Part shown: piece by piece, positions 9,115 to 19,100 of the stretch
Numbering within the stretch: position 1 is the first letter of the stretch
Layout: the number at the start of each line of letters is the position of its first letter
Source of the DNA: Psychrobium sp.
GTDB lineage: Bacteria > Pseudomonadota > Gammaproteobacteria > Enterobacterales > Psychrobiaceae
Reading direction: 5' to 3'
NCBI GenBank assembly: GCA_013214905.1
Contig: JABSRV010000010.1
Location: forward strand, 1-47,789
DNA: 47,789 nt
Made by a program: the position numbers and the translations under genes
The notes under the pieces: model-generated
Seen by the model: only the letters and a program-made list of their open reading frames with translations
What the model was told of the DNA's origin: nothing
Database searches by the model: none

Positions 9115-9426
9115 ATGTCAGTAATAGAGTCCGTTAGCAGAGAAGAAATATTTAAATATGTTGAAAGTGCAATTTTTGAACGTATTGATATTGAAGATTT
9201 AGGTATTTCAGCGATAAGTGAAGATGATGCACTCATCGCAACACTTGGTTTAGATAGTGTAGATTTTTTGGAAGTAGTATTTGATATTGAAGAACGATAT
9301 GAGATAAGCATCCCGATTGAAGATTGGCAAGGACAAGCGGAAGGAAAAGAGGAAAATCATGCTGTCGATAATTTTGTAATGTCAACTTTTGTAGATAATA
9401 TTCAAAGTTTAGTCAATGAAAAGTAA
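9115..9426 (+). CDS. Free-standing acyl carrier protein (type II ACP)
   Basis: A 103-residue ACP with LGLDSVDFLEVVFDIEERYEI; Ser48 in the DSVD motif is the phosphopantetheine site and the helix after it is acidic, as in type II FAS/PKS ACPs. It has a C-terminal extension (about 85-103) beyond a normal ACP. It lies between the aryl carrier and the KS-like gene and is the expected partner of the ketosynthase at 4617. A conserved-looking GKEENHAVDNFV segment links the core to the tail; its role is unknown. Confidence 0.88.
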   Translation: MSVIESVSREEIFKYVESAIFERIDIEDLGISAISEDDALIATLGLDSVDFLEVVFDIEERYEISIPIEDWQGQAEGKEENHAVDNFVMSTFVDNIQSLVNEK

Positions 9427-9502
9427 AGTAGTAGCATCTTTAATGTAATTGTAGAAAATATACACTCTTTGATATTTAATAGAAAGGAATTCAAACGTAC
9501 AG

Positions 9503-10528
9503 ATGTTTAATATTCAGTATAGCGCGGCCATTATTGGGATCGGAAGTATTTCTAATTTAGGGGTAAAGCAAGGAAGGGAAGGAGGTGATAAGAGTTTACA
9601 TAAATTGAAGGCTAGGACAGATATTATCAGTCCTGTAGAGTTTTCATTAGATCGTTATGTGCCTAAAAAGAAAGAACAAAGATCCATGTCTCAAAGCCAA
9701 GCTATGGCTGTTTATGCGGCAGGCTTAGCGATAGAGAATGCTGGAGTGTTAAACGATTTAGAAGTTTGTAATGACCTACGTCTTTTACTTTCATGTTCTA
9801 TTGGTGAAAGAGATGAGCGTGTTGATGTCAATATTTTGAAAAATCGACATGAGCAAAATTTTTGCCTTAATAGTGAATTAAGAAAGATGAGGCCTACAAC
9901 TATTCTACAACGTTTACCAAGTTTGTTCTTGGCCAATGTTTCTATGGCATTTGATTTAAATGGTGAGACAGTTTCCTATGTTGGGGAAACCTCGGCTGCA
10001 ATTGCAAGCTTAAAGTATGCATTGAGTACTGTTAGCTCGAGTAATACGGGCAGAACATTAGTTGGCGGTGTCTTTAATGGCCAACAGCCAATTTACCATG
10101 AAATGGTTGGACATAATAAAAATTTTCCAAAGTATCAAGAGTTAGTCTTTGGTTCTGCTGCTACTTTTACCATTTTGAAAAATGTTGACCAGGCTAGACA
10201 AGAAGGGACTTGTGTTTCAGAACTGAGGTATTGGGGAGAATTCGTAAAAGACGATATTGCGAAGGTACTTAAGAGTGTTAACGCTAAGTTGATCTCTATT
10301 ATGCATGAACTCACCAACACGAGTAGTTTATTGAATGATCTAATAGCGTTGGATATGGATTTATTTAACGTTAATGATTACGTCGGTAATTTATTTGAGG
10401 CTTCTACTCACACTCAAATTATGCTGACACTTAGTTATTATAATACATCCTTAATTCAGGGAAGTGAGGCCTTTATATTGAGTGAAAATATTAGCGGTCG
10501 CTTTAATATATTTAGCTTAATTCATTAG
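9503..10528 (+). CDS. Degenerate ketosynthase homologue, chain-length-factor-like
   Basis: The 341-residue protein has the thiolase-fold N-terminal pattern of KS proteins (SAAIIGIGSISNLG; SMSQSQAMAVYAAGLAIENAG). The nucleophile region reads VGETSAAIAS (160-169) where KS enzymes have DTACSSS-type sequence, so no cysteine is present. Near the C terminus GNLFEAS stands where GHxxEA-type sequence would carry the second histidine, and no HGTxT motif is seen. It is therefore unlikely to condense anything alone. Pairing with the intact KS at 4617, as CLF does with KS-alpha or the KS-like subunits of aryl-polyene clusters, is the simplest role. It is shorter than a full KS (about 400) and could also be decaying. 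Confidence 0.65.
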   Translation: MFNIQYSAAIIGIGSISNLGVKQGREGGDKSLHKLKARTDIISPVEFSLDRYVPKKKEQRSMSQSQAMAVYAAGLAIENAGVLNDLEVCNDLRLLLSCSIGERDERVDVNILKNRHEQNFCLNSELRKMRPTTILQRLPSLFLANVSMAFDLNGETVSYVGETSAAIASLKYALSTVSSSNTGRTLVGGVFNGQQPIYHEMVGHNKNFPKYQELVFGSAATFTILKNVDQARQEGTCVSELRYWGEFVKDDIAKVLKSVNAKLISIMHELTNTSSLLNDLIALDMDLFNVNDYVGNLFEASTHTQIMLTLSYYNTSLIQGSEAFILSENISGRFNIFSLIH

Positions 10529-10855
10529 GCCATACTATTTAAACTGAGTGCGAGTTTGTAGCATGACACCATCAAACGAAATAAAAAAATGTCCGGTTAT
10601 GTAACTAAAGTTGCTAGTCCATTTGGTAAGAAAACAATTTTTGACCAATATATGTTCATCCGTTCAAAGACTACCCAGTGTCTACGTGAGTGCTAGGAAG
10701 CGATACACGCATTAAAAATTCCGACAAATGTATTATTCTTAACAACTTTAGTTCAAATAGGTGACTTGGTTGATCCTGTTATGAGGTTAACTTTTTAGTA
10801 AAACGGGTATTCAAATCACTAATCTTAATCAATAAAATCCATATAAGGAAATGTC
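10529..10855. other. 327-bp gap with no supported gene
   Basis: The gap holds only a 35-codon reading frame at 10589-10696 with no credible ribosome binding site and no recognisable product, and no strong hairpin. A promoter for the BAHD gene could lie here, but I found no convincing -35/-10 pair. The downstream ATG at 10856 has AAGGA at 10845-10849. Confidence 0.5.
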
Positions 10856-12148
10856 ATGTTAGTAGACAGTGAAATAAAATTACCAGCATTAGAACTTACG
10901 GGGGTAGATCTCCTCTGTGAGTCTTGGTCAGATTATGTGATGGTATATGATTATGTCATTGACCAAGATGAATTATGCCAAAGTTTAAAAAAGGCACTAA
11001 ATAGAAACCCATATTTTGGTGGTCGTAAGCTATGTGGTGCCGACGGAAAAGGTTATATTTCGTCAGATGGAGGGGCATCCATTGAATTTCATCACGAAAA
11101 TACTGAACTCCCTGATGATTATGTAGAATTTGATCAAGATGATGATCATCTATTTTGTGATCGCTCAAATAGAAAAAAACATAGAGCATCAAGAACAAGT
11201 TTAAAAGTTGCACTCTTTCAAATCAAAGTGACAACATTTAAAAACGCTACTGTGATGGGATTTAGTGTTTGGCATAGTCTTGCCGATGGTACAACATTTT
11301 TTGATTTTATTAATGCTTGGACAAGTATTCATCGCGATGTTGAAGTACCCGATATCAATTTTGATCGTATAGAACGAGATTTAACTCATGTTGATTCGGA
11401 TTTTAGTAACAGTTTGAAAAAGATAAGTTTCTATACAGATAAGGAAAAAAAAATTAAGCCAATGCAGGAGCAAACGTTTGTTTTAACTAGTACTCAACAA
11501 AAACAAATATTTGCATTAAATAACCCGCATCAAACAGTAATGAATGTTGATATTTTACCCGCGTTTGTATGGAAGCTTATTCTTGGTTCATTATCAGCAT
11601 CGAACATGTTAACCGCGTCTCTTTATTCTGTTTATGATGTTCGTCCTCTTGTAGGGGTGTGTGACAACTATGTTGGCAATTTACTTTATTATCCAAATGT
11701 AACGGTCAATCGCTCAGAAGTTGACAATTTATCTGTTGAAAGTATTGCTGAATCAATTAGAGAAAGTGCATATGAACTGTTAGATGAGGCAGATTTTATT
11801 TTGGATGAAATTGTATGGTTATCTAAACATGTCACGTCATTAAATAAGAGTCAATTTATTCATGGTACTTTGGGAAGCGCTATTTATGAGGATGCCGTTA
11901 TTTACAATAATTTATCGAGTTTGCCATTAAGTCGGATGGATTTCGGTAATGGTGCACCATCTTATATTGATTGTCCTCTTGCTGAAGACGTGAAAGATGC
12001 TCGTTTTATTACTGTATTTTCTCTGCCGTCAAATGAAAATGATTTAATGGTTAAAGTTAATTTAACCGTAGAAGAAATGAAAATATTTGAAAAATCATAT
12101 CATGCTTATATACAGGATCTTTGTCAAGAAGTGGAACCTTGTATCTAG
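10856..12148 (+). CDS. BAHD-family (PF02458-type) acyltransferase
   Basis: The 430-residue protein carries the HxxxDG catalytic motif as HSLADG (140-145; His140 general base). It also has the two features separating BAHD enzymes from NRPS C domains: the DVRP...NYVGN stretch (261-274) and DFGNG (362-366), the equivalent of plant DFGWG. BAHD enzymes move an acyl group from a CoA thioester to an alcohol or amine; these are abundant in plants and fungi and uncommon in bacterial clusters. Here it could esterify a hydroxyl, for example of Thr or the salicyl ring, or accept an acyl-ACP made by the nearby KS. Donor and acceptor are unknown. It may be the first gene of its own transcript, given the 327-bp gap before it. 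Confidence 0.82.
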   Translation: MLVDSEIKLPALELTGVDLLCESWSDYVMVYDYVIDQDELCQSLKKALNRNPYFGGRKLCGADGKGYISSDGGASIEFHHENTELPDDYVEFDQDDDHLFCDRSNRKKHRASRTSLKVALFQIKVTTFKNATVMGFSVWHSLADGTTFFDFINAWTSIHRDVEVPDINFDRIERDLTHVDSDFSNSLKKISFYTDKEKKIKPMQEQTFVLTSTQQKQIFALNNPHQTVMNVDILPAFVWKLILGSLSASNMLTASLYSVYDVRPLVGVCDNYVGNLLYYPNVTVNRSEVDNLSVESIAESIRESAYELLDEADFILDEIVWLSKHVTSLNKSQFIHGTLGSAIYEDAVIYNNLSSLPLSRMDFGNGAPSYIDCPLAEDVKDARFITVFSLPSNENDLMVKVNLTVEEMKIFEKSYHAYIQDLCQEVEPCI

Positions 12149-12228
12149 TTAATTTTAAACAGAATAAGTATGATGCTTGCTAAGTGGTATTGCCGTTTTA
12201 GGTAAGTAATAAAAGGAAGCTGACACTT

Positions 12229-13080
12229 GTGAATGGTAATATGGAGAAATTTGTTTTGGATATCAGTAGAACCCCAGAGAGTATCACTTACATATCTAGG
12301 AAGACGAACGCACAATATAGCAAGCATCTGTCTGAAGACTGGCATGGAGGCGATAGATTTAAAACAATATTAATGAATGCTATTTCGTTTTTATTACCGA
12401 GTGGAGAAAAACTTCTTATTGATGTGATCAATAATAACCTTAAGAACATTAACGATGAGAAGTTACTACGTGAGTGCAAATGGTTTATTCGTCAAGAGGT
12501 AAATCATTCAGCAGAGCACATTCGTTATAACAATTCGCTGTGCGATAGCCGTGGTTATGACTATGAAAAATTGCAGTTAGAGTCTCATATTAATAGAAAC
12601 TCATACAAGGTAGTAAAGAGAGCTCTTGGAGAGCAATATTGTTTAGCAATGACCGCGTGTATTGAACACTTAAATTCAATAGCTGGGGAGTTAATGTTAA
12701 CTGATAAACGTTGGTTTTCGGGCATGCCAATAGAAATGATAGATTTTTGGGAATGGCACTCTATTGAAGAAATTGAACACAAAGCGGTTTGTTTTGATGT
12801 TTATTTATCTATTTATGGAGAACGTGAACTACTGCATAAAGTTATGCGATATTCAGCGCAGCAACTAGGCCATACTATTTTAAGTATTGCGTGCAATATG
12901 TATCAAATGGAAGGGCACCCGAAAGAAGAAATAGAGACTTGGATAACCCAATCAGAATTTATGGCGGGCGAAAACGGTATATTAAAAACAATCGAACGTA
13001 AGATTTCTCCTTTTTATGATTTCAATTTTCACCCTTGGGACAATGATAATAGTGAGTTGTTAGCTAAATTCACTACTTAG
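12229..13080 (+). CDS. PF10118-type putative metal-dependent hydrolase / ferritin-like metalloprotein
   Basis: A 283-residue protein resembling the predicted metal-dependent hydrolase family: RQEVNHSAEH (Glu90, His93, His97), a central CIEHLNSIAGE (Glu146, His147) and FWEWHSIEEIEHKAVCFDVY (His177 and nearby Glu/His). The repeated Glu and ExxH placements on predicted helices look like a carboxylate-bridged dimetal site, so an oxidase role is as possible as hydrolysis; this is inference. It starts with GTG at 12229 because AAAAGGAAG at 12211-12219 is correctly spaced for it and too far from the ATG at 12241. It sits between the acyltransferase and the first giant synthetase. Confidence 0.7.
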   Translation: MNGNMEKFVLDISRTPESITYISRKTNAQYSKHLSEDWHGGDRFKTILMNAISFLLPSGEKLLIDVINNNLKNINDEKLLRECKWFIRQEVNHSAEHIRYNNSLCDSRGYDYEKLQLESHINRNSYKVVKRALGEQYCLAMTACIEHLNSIAGELMLTDKRWFSGMPIEMIDFWEWHSIEEIEHKAVCFDVYLSIYGERELLHKVMRYSAQQLGHTILSIACNMYQMEGHPKEEIETWITQSEFMAGENGILKTIERKISPFYDFNFHPWDNDNSELLAKFTT

Positions 13081-13197
13081 TTTTATTGTTCGTTTTTAAA
13101 GTATCACAACGACTTTACGTAGAAGTTGTACCGTTGTATTTTGCCCTAACCAGTTTAACTAGTTGTTGCATGAAAGGGCGAGTTTGGAGTATCAAAA

Positions 13198-16100
13198 GTG
13201 GAAAATGAGAATAAATCAACAAATGAAGAAATTGCGATTATTGGTGTTTCAGGGCGGTTTCCTAATTCGACTAATGTAAGTGAATTTTGGACTAATTTGA
13301 AAGATGGCACAGATTGCGTGTCTAAAATACCAGGAAATCGCTGGGATCACTCCAAGTTTTGCTCTAACGCTAAGGAAGATGGGTATGATATAGAGTGCAA
13401 ATGGGGGGGATTTGTTGACGGTGTTGACTTATTTGATCCACAGTTCTTTGATATGCCGTTAGCGTTAGCACCCTTACACGACCCTAATGAACGACTTTTT
13501 TTAGAAACAGTTTGGAATTTATTAGAAAGTGCCGGTTATCCACGTAAATTGATTGATAGTGAATATAACGCCAATGTTGGTTTATTTCTGGGATTAACTC
13601 GTCAAGAATATCATTACTTTGCGTCAGATAGCTTTGAGAAAGCTGCTATGTCAGGACTTTCGCATGCTGCGGTAGCCAATAGAGTTTCTCATTTTTTTAA
13701 TTTTAAGGGACCTTCAGTAGCTATTGATACATTATGTTCGTCATCGCTTACTGCAATTGATCGTGCTTGTAATAGCCTCTTAAATAGCGAATGCCAGCTA
13801 GCCGTTGCAGGTGGTATAAATCTTTCGTTACATCCAGCTAAGTATTTGTTACTTACGCAAGGACAAATGCTTGGAGATGACCCTGAACAACGCAGTTTTG
13901 GTCAAGGTAAAGGGTATATACCCGCCGAGGCTATCGGGGCCGTCCTATTAAAAAGAGTCTCAGACGCAAAACGTGATGGCGATAAAATCTATGCGGTAAT
14001 TAAATCCAGTAATGCTATACACGGAGGAACGACTAATTGGCTATTTTCGCCAAACCAAACCTCCATTAGCAATTTGGTTAATAAAACGTTAGCTGATGCA
14101 AATGTAGCCCCTGAATCTATTGGATATATAGAGGCTTCGGCGAATGGCTCTCCCTTAGCTGATAAAGCCGAGTTTGATGCGTTATCTAAATCATTTAGAT
14201 TGTATTCTGAAGACACTGCTATTTGTCCTATAGGGTCTGTAAAGTCGAATATTGGTCACCCCGAAGCTGCCTCTGGTATATGTCAGCTTATAAAAGTTGT
14301 ATTACAACTTCAACACAAAACAATTGTACCCAGCATTAAAGTCGATGCGCCGAATCCAAAATTAAGATTAGCTAAATCACCATTTTATTTACAAAATCAG
14401 TTGTCACAATGGAAAGTCAGACAAACAGAGCAAGGAGACCTTCCTCGTCGTGCGCTTATTACCTCAATTGGTGCTGGTGGAAGTAACGCGTGTTTAGTCT
14501 GTGAGGAATATCAGTCAATGGAATCGTATAGGATGCCTTCATCTGAGTTTCAAACTCAGTCAGTTTGGGTGTTTTCTGCACGTTCTGAAATGGCTTTGTA
14601 TTCCATCGCACAAAATGTACATGATTATTTAATACAGAAACAACAAGACCTGACTAAAAGTGAACACCTAGGTTTCCTTTGTTCTTTGGCTTATACATTG
14701 CAAACTCGTCGAGAAGAGATGGTATTACGTTTTGCTTTTGTGGCCAAGACAATGGAGGATGTTATTAAGTCTATTCATCAGTTTTTACAGCAAAAAACTA
14801 AACAAAATATAACGTATTTACCTGTTGGTGATGTCAGAGAACTAACGAAAGAACAGAGAAAATTATTATTAGGGCAAGTGGGTCGAAGCTTAGCAGAAGG
14901 TTATCTTGAAGCAGAACAATATGGTGAGTTGGCGAAACATTGGAGCCAAGGTGGTAGTGTGGATTGGGTAAGTTGTTACCCTAAAAAGTTAGAGGTTATT
15001 CAAGACTTGCCTAACTACCCATTTGATAAAAGTCGATTTTGGTTATCAGGCTCTGGTAATATTTTTAGTAATGATTTCATAAATAATAAGCAAGTAGCGG
15101 CTAGTTCAAGTAATGTTGACTATAGCTATGATGATATTTCTCGATTGGTACTTGAAAGTATTACCAATGAAATTGGTGGGGCTTATGAGGGGCTATCACT
15201 TGCACAGTCTTTGCTAGAGCTAGGAATGAACTCTATAAGTGGTGTCAGGCTGTTAAGGCAAGTAGAGATACAATTTCACATTAAAATTAGTATTAAAGAG
15301 ATGTTTTTGGCTTCAACGACTAATGGGTTAATTCTCCTTGTTCAACAAAAGTTGCAGCATCAAAACTCTGAAGAAAGTATTCAACGAAAAACGTTTGCTT
15401 TTCTACCCTTTAACCCAAATGAAAAAAAATTCCCTTTGTCTGAAGGACAAAAAGCATTATGGCTTGACTACACGCTAGACCCTAACTCCGAAGCTTATTT
15501 GATCCCAATTGCAATGAAATCTAAAAATGACATCAGTGATGTCATTCTGAAAAAAGTGGTTGACGAGTTAGTGAAAATTTATCCAACCCTTTGCACGTAT
15601 TTTTATGAAGATAAAACTGAGGTGTTTCAAGGAATATCTGATGATATATACAAAGGTGCAAGTGATTTATGTTTTGTGAGTAAAGTCTATAAAATTGAAG
15701 ATAAGTTACTTGAGTCCGAGTTGAGCCAACAGTTGTTTTTACCAATGAACTTAACAAATGAACCCTTATTTAAAGTGGTTCATTACAGTAATAAGCAGTC
15801 ACACGTTTTAGGTTTAACTGTGCATCATATTATTGCGGATGGTCTTTCAGTATCATATTTACTCAGTACTTTTGTTGAACTATACCAACAATTTTCTAAG
15901 AACGAAGTTAATGTAATAGAGCCTTCAAAGTATCAATTTAATGCGTTTGTTGAATGGGAACAGCAATATTTAACGTCACCAGAAGCCAAAGGTGATTATG
16001 ATTATTGGCAACAATTGTTAAAGGACATAAAACAGCCTGTTCATTTGACCGATATTTTTAAAGCAAGCTCAGATCCGCAATCAATAAGCAATCGGAATTT

Positions 16101-19100
16101 AGCGTTCACATTAAAAAAAGACATATCTGCTCGACTTAAACAAAGAGCAATTAGTCAACAGCTTAACATGTCAGTTGTATTTCTTGGCCTATATCAAATA
16201 TTGTTGCATAAATATACAGACGCAAATGATATTGCGATAGGTATGCCTGTACTGGGCCGCTCAGAAGAATCATTTAGTCATATGCTAGGAAATTTCGCGA
16301 ATATTATCTTAGTTAGAAGTCAGTTAGCTGCCCATACGGGCTTAAATGAATCACTTGATGCTTTGAAAAACCAGCTATTAGAGAGCATTGAACATGCGAA
16401 CTATCCATTTCATTGCTTGAATAATCAGTTCAAAGATAATAATAAAGGTGCTCTTAGCCCTTATATTGATGTAACTTTTGCGTTTCAAAATTTTATTGAT
16501 GGTGAAAGTATCACTCTCTTTCAAAATAATGAAGAACTAACTCTTGAGTTTATTGAACAGGTTTCTCAAAGTGGTAATGTAAGTTTTGGACTTGAAGTTA
16601 TTGAAGTTTCAGATGAATTTATACTTAAATTAAAATTTCAAGGAAATCAAGCAGACGTAGCTAAAGTTGATCGGTTCGTGCAAAGCTATGTCTACCTGAT
16701 AGAGCAATATCTTGAGCAAGAAGAATGCTTTATAGCTAAATTACAAGTGTTGAGAAAGCATGAAAGTGCCGCATTAATCACCCCAAGAAAAGCTTATAAG
16801 TCTAATGTGCTATTGCATGAAAAGTTTTCCCAGCAAGTAGAAGCTTTTGGCGACAAGCATGCGTTAACTCATAATGGTAACTCGCTGACTTATAAAATGC
16901 TGGATAAAAAAGCAAATCAGTTAGCTAACTATATACAAAAAGAAGGGGTAACAGTAAATACATTAGTGGGGGTAGGAATTGAGCGCTCTACTGATTTGAT
17001 TATTGCTATTTTAGCCATATTAAAAGCGGGCGGCGCTTATGTACCTTTAGATCCAAGGTATCCTAACTCTCGACTAAATTACATTATAGATGATGCTCAG
17101 TTGGAGTACTTACTTATCACGACAGATGAAACTGATATTTTTTCCGATATTCAAATTGAAAATATCATCATCATTAATGAAGTGAATACCGCGCTTGAAC
17201 ACTCTGTACTTGTGCCTAGTTGCCGTGATAGCCAAGACTGCAATGATCTTGCTTATATTATTTATACATCAGGAACAACAGGTTACCCAAAAGGAGTTAT
17301 GCAAACGCACAAGAATGCCTTACGTCTGTTTTTGAGTACTGAAGAAGAGTTTGCTTTTAATAGTCAAGATGTGTGGCTACTTTTTCATTCAATTTCGTTT
17401 GATTTTAGTGTGTGGGAATTATGGGGGGCACTGCTGCATGGTGGTCGCCTTGTTATACCAAGTTATGAGTGCACACGTGACCCTAAACAGGTTGTAAACC
17501 TGTGTGTAAATGAACAAGTCACTGTATTAAATCAAACGCCAAGTAGTTTTTCTAGTTTTGCTAATCAAGCGATTGCAGTTGATGCGCAACTGCCATCGTT
17601 GCGTTACGTCATTTTTGGTGGTGAAGCTATACAGATGAATGCATTGTTATCTTGGTGGACACATTACGGGGAAAATGAGACGACACTGATAAATATGTAC
17701 GGTATAACCGAAACGACAGTGCATGTAACAATTAAAAAGCTTAGTCGCGATATGGGTAATATATCTGTGATAGGTAGTCCTCTTATGGATCAATCAATTT
17801 ATTTACTTGATCAGCACCTTAATTTTGTACCACACGGTGCTATTGGTGAAATTTATGTTGGCGGCGCTGGCTTGGCGATCGGATACCTTAATCAAGCTGA
17901 ATTAACGGCAGAAAGGTTTATTTCTAGTCCGTTTGACGTTGGTATGCGCTTGTATAAGTCAGGCGACTTGGCGCGACAATTACCTAATTTAGAGTTTGAA
18001 TATATTGGGCGATCAGATAACCAAGTTAAAATTAGAGGCTTTAGAGTTGAATTAGGCGAAGTAGAGCAACAAATACTAAAACATCCGGGTGTTAAATCAA
18101 GCCTTATATCTGTCTATCAAAAAGAAGGTATGCCCGCTCAGTTGGTCGCATATATAATGCCTAATAATGAACTTGATGAACATAATCTTGTTAACTCACT
18201 TAGACAGTTTGTAGGTGAGCAGTTACCAGTACATATGATCCCTGCTTATTTTTGTATAGTAAGCAGCTGGCCAATTAATGAAAATGGAAAAATTGATAAG
18301 GCGCGATTACCAACGCCGAAAATAACTAGTGCTGGCGTTGAAACTGTTGCGCCAACAACTAAAAATGAAACCATCTTAGTTGGTGCCTTACAGGAAGTGC
18401 TTAATGTAGAAAAAGTGGGGATAGAAGATAACTTTTATGCCTTGGGTGGTGACTCGCTTCGTGCATTATCGTTTGTTGCTTCCTGTAAGTCATTCGGACT
18501 TAATTTTAGTGTCAGTGAGGTATTTAAGTATCCGACGATAAAGTCTTTGGCGTATGCCATTGAGACAGAACCTGCTGAATTATTAGAATTAGTGCAAGTG
18601 GATGAGTTTTCTTTAATTAGTGCTGATGAACGTAAGAAGTTAATGTCATTTGAGCTTGAAGATGCTTACCCACTTACCATGTTACAACAAGGTATGGTGC
18701 TACATAACCTCAAAGAGTCGGCAAAAGGGCTCTATCACGATGTGTTTAGCTTTCGTATTGAAGCTGGATGGCAAGAACGTGAATTCTTTGAGGCAATGGT
18801 CCAATTGATACAAAGGCACACTTCTTTACGTAGTTTGTTGTGGCAAGGTGGAACGCGTCCATTACAGTTGGTTTTCCGAGAGGCGGTACCACAACTCACT
18901 GTTATTGACTTACGTGGAGCGTCGGAAATAGAGCAGTCAGATATAGTTTCTCTTTGGATTGAAGAAGAAAAACACTCTGAGTTTGATTTCACTAAACTAC
19001 TTTGGCGTATAGTTGTTCACCGCTTAAGCGATTCTGAATTTTACTACCATATCAGTTTTCATCATGCATTTTGGGATGGATGGAGTATCGCATCACTTAA

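Noticed and set aside
10589-10696. 35-codon ORF in the gap before the BAHD gene
   Set aside because: No ribosome binding site and no recognisable product; reported only as gap content.
10856-12148. Protein first considered as a stand-alone NRPS C domain
   Set aside because: The DVRP...GN and DFGNG motifs fit BAHD acyltransferases; only HxxxDG is shared.
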